A stretch of 64,000 nt of DNA from Thamnaconus septentrionalis (taxonomy: Eukaryota > Chordata > Actinopteri > Tetraodontiformes > Monacanthidae). The position numbers and the translations under genes were made by a program. Location of the stretch: contig CM020514.1 in the NCBI GenBank assembly GCA_009823395.1, positions 9,610,966 to 9,674,965 on the forward strand, in the 5' to 3' direction. Of the stretch, positions 24,807 through 35,358 are shown in pieces. The notes beneath the pieces were generated by a model. It searched no databases. It saw only the letters and a program-made list of their open reading frames with translations, and was not told where the DNA came from. Each line of letters opens with the position of its first letter. Position 1 is the first letter of the stretch.

Positions 24807-25309
24807 TTCTACGCTGCTGATGTAATTTAGTGATTTAAGGTAAGGGAATAAATCCAACTTGTTTTTTTTATAAATATAAAAAGAGGTTTACAGCAAGAAA
24901 ATAACTCATCACGCGCTCTCACACGCGCATTTCTCACGTGTGCGTGCGCGCACCCTGAAGGCGCTTGATGATGTTGCAACCGCGGAGGCTAAAATTCCTC
25001 GCGCGCACGACGCCGGGAGTCGCGCGAGCACGGCTGCCCCGGCCGATCTTGTCCGCATTGTTCCGCGAGGCTGATTGATCGACCCCATCCAACACCCCTC
25101 CCATTCCTTCCTCCACCCCGCCAACTGATCGACCCGCGTCCGAACCGGAACGAAGGGCGGTCCTCCTGGGCAGAACCGCGCCATCCCAGGTTCGGGCACG
25201 CACGCGTGACGCAGGAATCCGGCGTGACGATTGACGATCATCCTGTTTCCGTGACTGAGAGGGTCGCCGAATGCCCCCCAAACCCCTCGCCTCCTCCTCC
25301 AAGGGAAAG

Positions 25310-25310
<1 letters not shown>

Positions 25311-25340
<30 letters not shown>
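25311..25340 (+). repeat. (GAT)10 trinucleotide repeat
   Basis: Perfect GAT units ending in GGTGATGG. Confidence 0.95.
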
Positions 25341-25341
<1 letters not shown>

Positions 25342-25404
25342 GTGATGGTTAAACCGAGAGTGATCAGCCTCTTGTGTTGTTTCATGTTGTGTTTTGGTGC
25401 CGTC

Positions 25405-25408
<4 letters not shown>

Positions 25409-25458
<50 letters not shown>
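25409..25458 (+). repeat. (TG)n(AG)n compound microsatellite
   Basis: TG tract to 25442 passes directly into GA units to 25458. Confidence 0.95.
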
Positions 25459-25721
25459 CAGCTCAGCAGAGGCTGTTGGTGCGCGTCATGAGCACGTGTG
25501 GTGCAAGTGAGCACATACTTGTGTCAAGGTAGCCCCCCCAACCCTCCAGCCCCCTCCCTCACCCATGGCAGCTTAAACGCGATTAGCCGCATTTCGAATG
25601 TATCTCGTGGTGCAATAGTGCGGGGTGTGAGAAGATGTCCGAGGCTGTTTTGCTGTTGGGTGAGTTGGTGGGGCGCTGCGTGTCTCTGGTCCTGACGTGA
25701 CTTCATCCAGCCTGGTCACAC

Positions 25722-25750
25722 ACAGGGCAGGGCAGGGCAGGGCAGGGCAA
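25722..25750 (+). repeat. (CAGGG)n pentanucleotide repeat
   Basis: Five CAGGG units, then CAAGGG. G-triplets spaced by CA on the plus strand. Confidence 0.9.
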
Positions 25751-25937
25751 GGGTGATGGGAGCTGTCCGTGGTGCTGAAACAGGCTACTCCTTTGTTCAA
25801 CTCCATTCTCCTCCATGTCAGAGCCACATTTTCACTCATTATTAATCCCTCTCGGATCCCAGTCTGTCAGCATTGCAGGAGAGGTCAATGGAAAATGTCC
25901 ACAGATTTCCACAAAACACATTTTTTCTTTCTTTTTT

Positions 25938-25962
25938 TAAGCCCTGTGTTTACAGCCTCCCT
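25938..25962 (+). repeat. Dispersed repeat family, partial copy C
   Basis: AAGCCCTGTGTTTACAGCCT followed by CC matches the first block of the repeats at 14961 and 45082 with one or two changes. The second block is not recognisable downstream. Confidence 0.35.
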
Positions 25963-28016
25963 CAAAGGCTCTCTATTGACCCCCCTGCTGGAAGCGACAA
26001 AGTTCAATGATTGGATGTTGACACATTACAATGTTGAACAAAATATTGGCAAAGACAATTTGTGAATGGAACCTTTATATACCGTGGAGATGCCAGAGCT
26101 AGTAAGATAATGATAATTTATGCATGTAACAGCTCAACACGGGAGCTCAGACCCTTTTTTGATCAATTCTATTTAGATATTTTTGACATATTAATACTGA
26201 TTGCTGTATCTGGAAGTATGTATACTGCAACCCTGGAAGCTTTCCCACCAGGTGGTCCTGCACTGAAGTGTTTATTTTACATGAAGTCGCATTTACTAAG
26301 TGGTACTAAAATCCACAGGCTGATCAGGAAGTGCTGCTTTTTTGTAAAACTGATTTTTATCAGCTTCATGGAAGAGAGGAGAGGACGACCCATGAGTCAT
26401 ATTTTAAGGCGTGAAAGATTTGTTTCATCTTGTTGTAAAAATGCCAATCTAATCAGGGGTTATACACATTTTTTGCGCAATGCGCTGAATAAACACACGA
26501 AGCTCCTGAAATTTGTTGTTATTGCCGTCCAATTCACTTCCCCTTTAATTCTCTCGCCCGGCCCGAGAGTTTCTCGGCACACTGCCAGAGCCACGTATCG
26601 TACTCGCTAATGCATTTACTAGCTATCCCTTCGAGTAAAGCGCCATTAGGACTCCAAATTCAAAACGGCAAATTTCATGCTTGCTGGAGAGTACTTTGTA
26701 AAGTTAAACATCCAAATGGGCCTTTTATAATGCACCGGGCTCGCAACATGCCTGCTATAAACACAGTTGGGAAACCAATATCCAGCCCGAGTGGAAATCA
26801 AATTAATCCTGGGGGAGCAGTGGTGTCCACTGTGAGACTAATAATTGCCCGCGTTTTTGTTTCTCCGGCTACTCCCCCAGTTCAATATTTAAGTATGTAG
26901 CATGCGATGCGCCGTGTTTTTTTTTAAAGCAAAAAAAAAATAGAACTAAACAAATTCTTTCAGCGATAACAGCCGCTCAGCGCACAACTGGACCTCAGAT
27001 GCGGCAAACGGTCCTCCAGTGACCAGGAAGAGCTCGGAGAAGATCTTCTTGAATTGCTTCAGCGCTGGCGGTGGTGATGAATGATGTGTGTGTGTTGCCC
27101 CACCCCCCCACCCCACTAACGTTGATTGAATTAGGCCACCCTGCAGACCCATTCCTCTCCTAAGCAGCACTTGAAGGCGATCGTGCCACGAAAGTGTATC
27201 GCTAAGCGGGTGGATGTAGTGCGAGCGGCGGTGTTGCCGCAGGCGGACAGCCTGCGATGGTTGGGGGTTGTGGTGGGGGAGGGGCAGGAACGGAGGCCAT
27301 GCTTTGGGGATAGTAGCGCGGCAGATTGGGAGACCTCGGAGCGAACGTCTGTCAGTTTGCGCCGCGGAGGGCGGAGAGGGGGCGCTGACCCAGAGCCGGC
27401 GATTGTTTCTGTGTGTCACCAGAACTTTTCACACGTTAACGCGGGACGACCTTCTGTGGATTCGCACCCAGCGCCGCTTGTGACAGAAAACGCCTCCGTC
27501 GGCCCTCGCGACAACCCGTCTGGCCCGGCGCCGCGGTTTTTTTTTAGTTTTTTTTTTATGGCTCTGTTTTGAAGGCTCGGTGGCTTTTGACGAGAACCCC
27601 CGTGAGGCCACTGGCGGCTGAGCTCCCGCTGTGGCAGATTGATATTTGTAATTTAAGGGAAGCTGTCACACAGCATCCTCCAGATGGAGAGCGCGGCGGA
27701 GGCACGCAGTCGATTCAACACGGTTTGTTTTGAAATAATCATTCTGATGTGGAAGCCGAGGATTCATTCCAGGCGTGTTGGCTCAAGGGTTCAAAGTGCT
27801 CAATTATGCACGGGCGCGCACAAACAATTGCACACGACACACACAGCCCGGCGGCTGGAACCACGCAAGTTGTGTTTTGTTTTGTTTTGATTTTTTCAGC
27901 CCTCGTGTCGCCTGATGAGGCTCGACAGAGTTCAGTAATTTGTTTACCTGTTCCACAAAAGGACTGAGATGGACTGGTGGTCAAGTCATCTATTAATCCA
28001 TTCGCTGACAAGGACA

Positions 28017-28018
<2 letters not shown>

Positions 28019-28053
<35 letters not shown>

Positions 28054-28062
28054 GCGCGCGCA
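28019..28062 (+). repeat. (CA)n(CG)n alternating tract
   Basis: About 16 CA units followed by five CG units: uninterrupted purine/pyrimidine alternation of more than 40 bp. Confidence 0.95.
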
Positions 28063-29350
28063 CACGGGCACACGCTCATTGTTTTCAACACAGCGCCGTC
28101 GGAATTGATATTTGGAGGAGGGTCATGTTTTAAAAGACCATCTCCTACTTGTCACATTGATTGACAATAAAGGAACAATAAACAGCAGCAGGAGAATGCG
28201 GCTTGATTAACGGCACTTCAAAATAGCCAAACGTGCAATAAATCAGATTTCCATCTCACAAATTAGAACCATGGCAGTTATATACTTCCTTAAAGTACCC
28301 CCGTCCCAGCCTGGAAGCCCAAAGGAATTTGCGCTTACAGGGCAAAGTGATCTAAATTACAGTTTAACCCCGTGATTAAATGTAGGTTAGGGATGTTTAT
28401 TTAATTAGATTTTTGAAGAGACAGAAAGAGACAAAGCTGTTAAGAGGACAAAACATCATTACTTTGCAATCTCTCTCTTTCTTAATACCAGTGACTTCTA
28501 AAACACAAACGATCTGGATTCCTGTCACTTTTTTATGAGCCTGTAAATCACAACCTATAAATTAAATTAAGTGCTGAGGCAAATATGAAAAAAGACTTGT
28601 TGACCATAAATTTATATTCTTCAGCACAATGCGCGGATCTAGATTGACTCTGGTGTTTATCTGGCGCTGGCTGGGCACAAGTTTTGGATCAAGCACTGAA
28701 AAAGTGCAGTCTGTTCAAGTCAATTGACTTAAGCCATAAAATGAAACTCTAACAGAAGCAAAGCTGAATGCAGCGCCCCCGAGCGCCCACCACTTTGATT
28801 TGGCCCAGAGGCTTGGAGAGGCCATATTCCAAACTCTCCAAGTCTCAAAATAGAAATTATGAGGCAGATAAAACTTCAAGAAAGACGCCCCACTCCATAG
28901 ATGAGTCATTAACTACCAGTGAAATTAAATGAAGTCAGTCAGATGGCACTTCGCAGACAGCTGGGTAGAGTTGATTTAACAGTGCAAAACGGTGAAGTGT
29001 TTGCCAGTTGTCACCAGAATGTACACATTGGAGTCGTCAGCTAACATGAACTGTCTCTGGTCAGCTAGTGAGTTGAGAACCTGGCTCAATCAGAGAGTAT
29101 TAATTTCGACCAATGCTTCAATAAAGGTTCCGTATTCTGCGTGTTTACGTAGCTGTGCTGTTCATCAAGGAGCAAGTCTTGCATGATTATCAGGGAGTAG
29201 AAAAAAACGCTGTTAAATCCAAACATAGAAAGGCTCGGACCAACTAAAACTGTCACCTCCTACAACATGCAAACATGCTAAACTTGACACATCTGATCCT
29301 CACAAAGCTGTGGAATTCATTTACACTTGACTTGTCGCCATTGATAGCGC

Positions 29351-29620
29351 TCAGACATGCGTCTGAAGTAGCCACCTAGCCTGAGAGTGTGGTGGATTTC
29401 ACTCTGCAGACGCTGCAAGCTAACCACTCTTGTTGCACACTTGTAAGTGCAACAAGAGTGGCTGACTATCAGCCGCAGTGACTGTGGCTGATAGTCAACA
29501 GCCACAGCGACTGCAAATCACAGGCATTAATAGCGTGTCATTTTAGGGAGGGAGTGAAAGCCGAGGATCACCTTGGTAATTTAAGTTTGGGTGCTTTATG
29601 CACTCCACAAAATGACACGC
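29351..29620. repeat. Cluster of adjacent inverted repeats (hairpins)
   Basis: Five inverted repeats lie within 270 bp. (1) TCAGAC 29351-29356 with GTCTGA 29361-29366. (2) CCACTCTTGTTGCAC 29424-29438 with its exact 15-nt complement 29447-29461. (3) TGACTATCAGCC 29463-29474 with its exact complement 29486-29497, extending inward by CAG/CTG past one mismatch to a 3-nt loop. (4) CTGTGGCTG 29482-29490 with CAGCCACAG 29499-29507, which competes with (3). (5) GCGTGTCATTTT 29533-29544 with AAAATGACACGC 29609-29620, plus inner GGAGTG/CACTCC. No known element was recognised. Confidence 0.85.
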
Positions 29621-30014
29621 GAGCTGTCTGTGGGGAAAATTGTGGGTTTGCCGCTTCAAGCACTCGGCCCCTTGCTTATTAACGTTTGCACGGCATTGAA
29701 GCTGAGCTCAATTTGTCACTGAGCCCTGTAACGAGATGCGCATGGACGTGGCATCACACTTTATACTTAATGGAGTCCATCACTGCACAGAAACTGTCAG
29801 TGTGCACGCCGGGGAAGAAGAGCGACCTCTGAGTTTAGAGGCGAGGTAAGATATGCATCGGGTGTCGTCCCCTATTGTCAGCGTCCTTACATACATTCTC
29901 AGTCAGGATGAAGACTCCAGGATAGAAAGGCAATCGGGGCCTTGAATGGAACTGTGCCTGAAGCTATGAATAGACCTTTCAGACATGTGGAATCCATTGT
30001 AGTGTTGCAATGCG

Positions 30015-30034
30015 CTTGGATCTTAGGATCCAAG
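30015..30034. repeat. Perfect inverted repeat
   Basis: CTTGGATC (30015-30022), loop TTAG, then GATCCAAG (30027-30034): eight perfect base pairs. Confidence 0.7.
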
Positions 30035-31967
30035 GAGAAGTGTTGAGAGTAGATGCAAGGATTATTAGTTTTCCTTGTGTTTTGCTAGTGAGAAAGAGGC
30101 ACCTTCTGCCAGAGCTGTGTTTACATACAGAAATCCTGCAGCTGTTAGCTAATGGGAGGACTTTTAGCTTTAGGAAAGCTCTCGAGTAAAGGGTAAAGAT
30201 ACATGAATGGTCGAGGCATGAAGATGGGAGGGCTGTTGAGGAAGAGCTCATCTGAAGCCTGAGAGCGGGCAGAGAGGAGCGTATGGATGAGGGCTGAGAG
30301 CCAGAGTGGACTTTGAAGTCTCATTTGATGAAATCCCAAAGGGCAGAGCAGTGAACCTGGCTTTCAGTCGACCACCACGGGGTGCAGACCTGCCTTTGTA
30401 AGCTAGCTGCTTAAGCGTTTGGACCAACCACAGCTTCAGATGGAAGTCAAAAAGCCAAGGTGGGCTGTCAAACCTATGATATTTGGTCCAATTTTATTTT
30501 TTTTTTGTTCAAGTTTTCTGTTTGAACCAAAGCACACTGGCGTGAAACCTCCCCTGGACTGCTGTCAGGACCAAATAGCAGAGCTTCGGCCCAAGCAGAA
30601 GATGCAGAAGATGCAGCCTTTGTCTGGAACAGGCAAAAATGCATATTGATGAGCATGAACATGATCAGGCGAGGACAATCATGTAAATGTATCAGATTCA
30701 GCCATATGGACTCATTTTCGTCTTCGCTCTCTGGCAGGTTGATCTCATCAACGCGCAGAAAAGCACATAAACAACAATTAAAAACAGATTACCCAGCTAC
30801 AAGAGCACATAAGCGCATAAGAAGACGCATAAGCCAGCACTTGAGCGCAGACACAAGCGCGTACACACAGAGCACAATTAGCGAAAACAAAAACAAGGCT
30901 AAATCAACAAATACAAGGTAGGAGCTCATTAACTCGTCAACTGGATGATGATTTTGTTTAATGCCAAATGTTTACAAACAAGAACCTCTGTTCCGATCTC
31001 AACTTCCAGGCGTGAAAACGTCCTCAGGTCCTTGCTGGAAGTCGCAGCCGTTCCATGTTTGCTGGTTGGCCACTGAATGGCTGCTTAGGACTGACTGTAG
31101 GAATTTTAATGGACGGAACCCACAGGCTACATTACTGTAATTATCCGATTTATTTGTTTTTGTAGGGCTACAAATTCCAATCCTACCTTTTGTTTTACTT
31201 TAACTTCTAATTGATGGTGTTTTGTTCCGTTTTGTTTAGTTTTTTTAAACTCTGTGCCGGTTTCAGCTGTTTGTTGGGATCTACCGGTGCAAATTAGCCT
31301 TTCAAGTCAGCGTATTTTCCAGTGCCAATGTCGCTCTCGATCAATGCGCCAGATCTCATGAATAAAAAATCCGCAGGCTGCCCTGAAAATTCCAGCCTTC
31401 CTCTCGTTTTGGGGGGGACACGCAGTGCGACGGTGCGGTCACACGGGAGGACGGGATGACGGCGAGTCTCTGCAGGTAAAGACATTAATGCCGGAATCCA
31501 CGGGGGTACTTGACAATTGATGCTTGAACTCAATTCCTCTGACGTCCTCCTGATAACCCTTTCTATCACGCTATCGCTCTCTCAGCACAAAGCCGAGATC
31601 CCCCTCCCACTCCGCCGGCGCCGCTCTCCGCCCGCTCTTTCGCACTCTTACTCCTGTCTCTCCAACCCCTCCTACACCCCCGCTGCTATTTGACAGCTGT
31701 CTCTCAGGAGGGCGGAGACCCACACCTGGTGAGCGGCAACAATGCGGAGACGCTTCCGGCTTTACCCCTCCTTTCGTTTCCGCTTCATACCGCTGGACCT
31801 GTCCGGGTGGGGATATGTGGGGAATCTGCATCATCATGCGAGACTGAATAAGAGGTCATGCTGTGACTTTTCTTTGGTTTTTCTGAGGGCTGAGGCCTGC
31901 TGACAGCTACACAGCTGCATACTTCCTACCCAATGTTTATCCCCTAACCCGGCACACCGGTTTGAAC

Positions 31968-32302
31968 CTTCTTCTTCTTTTTCTTCTTCTCTTTTGGCTT
32001 GTTTCCTTCAGAGGTGGCCACAGCCAACCATCTGCCTCCATCTCACCCCCTTCTCTCACACCAATTAACTCCATGTCCTCTTTAACTACGTCCATAAATC
32101 TCCTCCCTGGGCTTCCTCAAGATCTCCTTGCTTGTCACTTCCAACCTCAGCATCCTGCTTCTCATGTATTCATTGTTTCTCCTCTGGCCAAACCACCTCA
32201 GTCCCGGCCTCCTCTCTATCTCCAAAACATCTAACGTGCACGTTCTCTCTGATGTACTCGCTCCCGATCCTATCCATCCTGGTCACTACCAAAGAGAACG
32301 CG
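31968..32302 (-). mobile_element. Degenerate LINE 3' end with (GAA)n tail
   Basis: The minus strand keeps peptide pieces typical of a non-LTR retrotransposon C-terminus: EEAGTEVVWPEE, then VVKEDM-like (here LKRTWS after a frame change), then VRWRQMVGCGHL. The stop region is followed by AAACAAGCCAAAAGAGAAGA and a GAA-rich tail (31968-31990 on the plus strand). Fish LINEs, probably RTE-related, end CTGAAGGGA..AAGCCGAAAGAAGAAG. Frameshifts and stops show it is dead. Clade is inferred. Confidence 0.75.
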
Positions 32303-32718
32303 ATTGGGTGTTTTTCAATCAATTGATTTTCTACCCCCCTTTGGTTTTATCTTGTGCGTCTGTCTAGTCAAAAAAAAGCCCACAGGAAACATTAAACTGA
32401 ATTGAATACATATTTATAGAAAATAAAATGTCATAGTGTTTAAAGGTAGAGAGTGTGGCGCTGCGCTGGGACTTGCTTATTGAAAGAGAGAGAGAGAGAG
32501 GGAGCTCATCACACTGAGAAGGAAGCGGTGAAATCTGGTAGTTCTGGATCTGATGGAGAAATAACGGCTGCCAGGAGCATTCAAAGAGAACTGATTGGGT
32601 GAAATGTCTGTCACATATAAGCCGATCAGTTTAATTTTTTCCCCCTCCCCTACTGTCGGTTTAGTCGAGCGGCTACAGCTTGAAGCTTCCTATTGGCACG
32701 AGGGGTTTAGCTGCACAT

Positions 32719-32732
32719 CAGCGCCCCCTGGG
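32719..32732 (-). promoter_or_regulatory. CTCF-like motif
   Basis: CAGCGCCCCCTGGG on the plus strand is the reverse of a CTCF-type core (CCAGGGGGCGCTG). Confidence 0.3.
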
Positions 32733-34776
32733 GATCTGCAGTGCACCGCAGTATCGAGCTAAACTTTGGAGGAAAAGAAAAAAAACAAGAACAAATAAAC
32801 GTGTTTTCCACTGAGAAAATCCTTTTGCCTTCTCTTCTCATCTTCCACTGTGGCATGTAAAGGCAGCTTGGAGCTTTTGGGTTTTGTTTTTAGTGCCGCT
32901 GTTGTCGTTCCGACTCTTAATAGTGAGATTGGTTGACTAGATGGAAGCAGCCGAGATCAGGAAAACCATCTTACCACAGTCAGCTGCCGCATCTCTGTCC
33001 CTCCTTGTCACGATGGGATGCAGAGATTCGGACGTTCCTGGAGACGGTTAGTGTCATCAAGAGGAAATACAGTCTGGGCTTTGTTGTTTTTGTGTGCGTG
33101 GAACTGTCTGGTTTTGTAACAAACTGCCGACGTGGGCTTTTTCCCTCGCATGGCTGGTAGGCCACATGAGCCACAATGGAGTCGTCCTCACAGCTGTCAC
33201 TTAGCATCGGCTCTGAGGCGGTCCCATGGGTGAACAAGTAAGAGGCGACGCGAGAAGCCCCGAACACTGAAATAAACAGAGAAGTGTGGCCTCTTTCCTC
33301 TCGACAACCATGCAAAAACAGGATTTGTTTAGGCAAATCACCTTGTCTTACAGGATGGAAGAAAATGAAAAAATCTCATTTAGCGGTATGATTTTATCAT
33401 CGTCCCTTTTTTTTTTTCAAAGGAGATGCACTTGATTGAAAATTTGAAATCGTGTTTTCTCGTCCCTGGGAGGCAGCAGTTGAAAACCTCTGAGCTGACA
33501 CTAACTTGTAAGACGGTTGTCAGAATTTTGAAAATCAAATTTGTTCAGAAAGCCGTGATCTCCCTGCAGACCGGGCCACGAAAGAAAGAGCCGGAGTGGC
33601 GGGGAGAACAATGTTATCAAAATTTCTCTCGCTTAACTTATCGACTTGTCTCTGAGATCCACAAAGATGGACTCAGCAAAGATGCACAAAAAGAGGCGAC
33701 GGTTCAAGAGAACTTTAAGAGACAAAAATCACAAGAGGCAATTAAAGTTTAATTTAATTTTTTAATGAATTTTTTTTTGTTTGTTTTCAAATCACATGCA
33801 GCCATCTGTGATTTGTAGCAACCAGCGTCCGAATACTGCAGTCCATCACCGATGTGGGGCTCACGTGTGACCATTATTGCCATTGGTCAGTAATGAGAGG
33901 TCGCTGCATCTCAGCCAACAGCCTGGAGCCAATTAACACTTGTCCAGGATTTCACACCAGCCAGGGAAGCATCGTGTTGTTGCAGAATTAAATATGAAAT
34001 TCTGGCGAGAGGAAACTGTTTTCTAGTCATTTCTAGTTTGGAATTTGTTTTAATACAATCTGGAAATCAGTGAGTGTTGGAGTTGTAGCATTGAGGTGAC
34101 AAATGTTGTCATTTTATACGCTTAATGTTCATGAAGCAGTTCATATATCTCATCTTATTTTATCTGGATAATTTCTTGACGAATCTTCAGAAATGCGATT
34201 AAAAAAATGTCGCCTCTCGTGGCTTTTATGGTCACAAAAGTCTCGGTGACAACGTGGGCGTGCAATGATTTCAAAGGTCTTCAGGGCAGAAAGTGAAGGA
34301 TTTTTTTTTTTTAGATCATCTGCAGTGGAAAAAGAGCAGAGAGAAGTGTGATCGACGCTGACTAGCATCGGCTCGTCATTCTGCTCTCACTCATGCAGAT
34401 GTCGAAGAATTTCTCCCCACCCGCTCGACAAGTAGAGAGAAGATGGAGATGGACGGATTAAGACTGGAAGACAACATCCAAGCCCTGCCGTTCAGTCACC
34501 TACAGCACTTGGTTTGCACAGAGCGTAATGCTCAAAGTTGAACTGCCATTGACTAAAGACCATCTACCCACCCCTACAACCTCCAAGTTCATATTTGTCT
34601 TTAAAAAGGAATTGTAGTGGCGTGAACTTCCACCCAGCTCGCTGTTGCCGCAACCGTGTGACACAGCGTCCGTCTGTCAGTCTGCCGGAGCTGTGACATT
34701 GCAGTGCGTTTGGCGAAGGTCGACGACTTCTGTGTAACTGTTCATCCTGCATATGCTCTTGTGAGCACACATGCAT

Positions 34777-34779
<3 letters not shown>

Positions 34780-34824
<45 letters not shown>
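34780..34824 (+). repeat. (CA)~22 microsatellite
   Basis: Pure CA tract. Confidence 0.95.
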
Positions 34825-34826
<2 letters not shown>

Positions 34827-34994
34827 TTGTTCTTGGCTCCAGCAGTAATCTGGCACTAGTCCTCCTGGGCCTACAGCCCTCGCCATCCATGCCGCTCTCC
34901 CCCGCCTCCTCCTTCCTTTTCCTCCCCCATTCTTCATGCGCACACCAGCACCGGTCAGCCTGACCAGAGCCATCGCCAGGGTGTCGAAAAACTG

Positions 34995-35000
34995 GAGAGA

Positions 35001-35076
<76 letters not shown>
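34995..35076 (+). repeat. (AG)n microsatellite
   Basis: About 80 bp of GA with one C at 35014; homopurine mirror repeat able to form triplex DNA. Confidence 0.95.
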
Positions 35077-35078
<2 letters not shown>

Positions 35079-35312
35079 TGTCAGCCACCCTCACCCGGAA
35101 TGCCTGATTATTTCCGGCTCTGTGTTTTGTCGCGTCGTGTGACAGGAAATGTGGCAGCGCTGGGCCGCTCTCATTATAATACGCTGCGTTGAAAAGATGC
35201 TGAGCACACGGTCTGCGAAGAGCCGTGGCTGTTCACTTGGCCAGGAGAGCTTTTTGACGAAGCCTTCCCCACATATACCTCTGACAGGAATGTTGGTTAA
35301 CGGCACAGCAGG

Positions 35313-35313
<1 letters not shown>

Positions 35314-35350
<37 letters not shown>
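35314..35350 (+). repeat. (CA)~18 microsatellite
   Basis: Pure CA tract followed by CGCACACATGGGCGCGCGCA. Confidence 0.95.

Positions 35351-35358
<8 letters not shown>

Larger units (their letters stand above)
20900..25300 (+). promoter_or_regulatory. GC/CpG-rich block; candidate promoter and 5' leader exon(s) of il1rapl1
   Basis: This is the largest GC- and CpG-rich block upstream of the coding exon. It contains GGC/GCC-rich stretches (21370-21430, 23190-23220), long C/T-only runs (22915-23085, 23320-23440), a CpG-dense stretch with CGCGC motifs (24910-25060) and purine-rich AGG runs (21520-21570). Several consensus donors (21578, 23091, 23985) follow GC-rich sequence with only short upstream ATG frames, as expected of a non-coding first exon. 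The 48097 exon needs an upstream partner, and this is the only strong candidate region between 13 and 48 kb. The assignment to il1rapl1 and the exon limits are inference; a separate lncRNA or divergent promoter is possible. Confidence 0.4.
25341..31967. other. Presumed il1rapl1 intron 1, first part
   Basis: 26480-26900 is repeat-free with balanced composition and many ATTA/TAAT cores, a candidate conserved non-coding element. 27170-27560 is CpG-rich. 28130-28480 is AT-rich and repeat-free. 29.3-30.1 kb holds the hairpin cluster. 30765-30830 has loosely repeated GCRCATAAG units. No coding exon was recognised. Intron status depends on the inferred upstream leader. Confidence 0.45.

Noticed and set aside
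24909..25514. Minus-strand open frame of 201 codons, the longest in the window
   Set aside because: Its N-terminal part is translation of CA and ATC microsatellites (His-Thr and Ile runs) and the rest is CpG-island sequence with no recognisable domain.
26062..26610. Plus-strand open frame of 182 codons
   Set aside because: No recognisable domain or splice-linked neighbour, and unremarkable composition; kept only as part of a candidate conserved non-coding region.
29979..30339. Overlapping minus-strand open frames as a decayed gene
   Set aside because: Two frames are open over about 300 bp, but neither shows a domain I recognise.
34564..35094. Minus-strand open frame of 176 codons
   Set aside because: Made largely of Ser-Leu and Cys-Val runs from GA and CA repeats.
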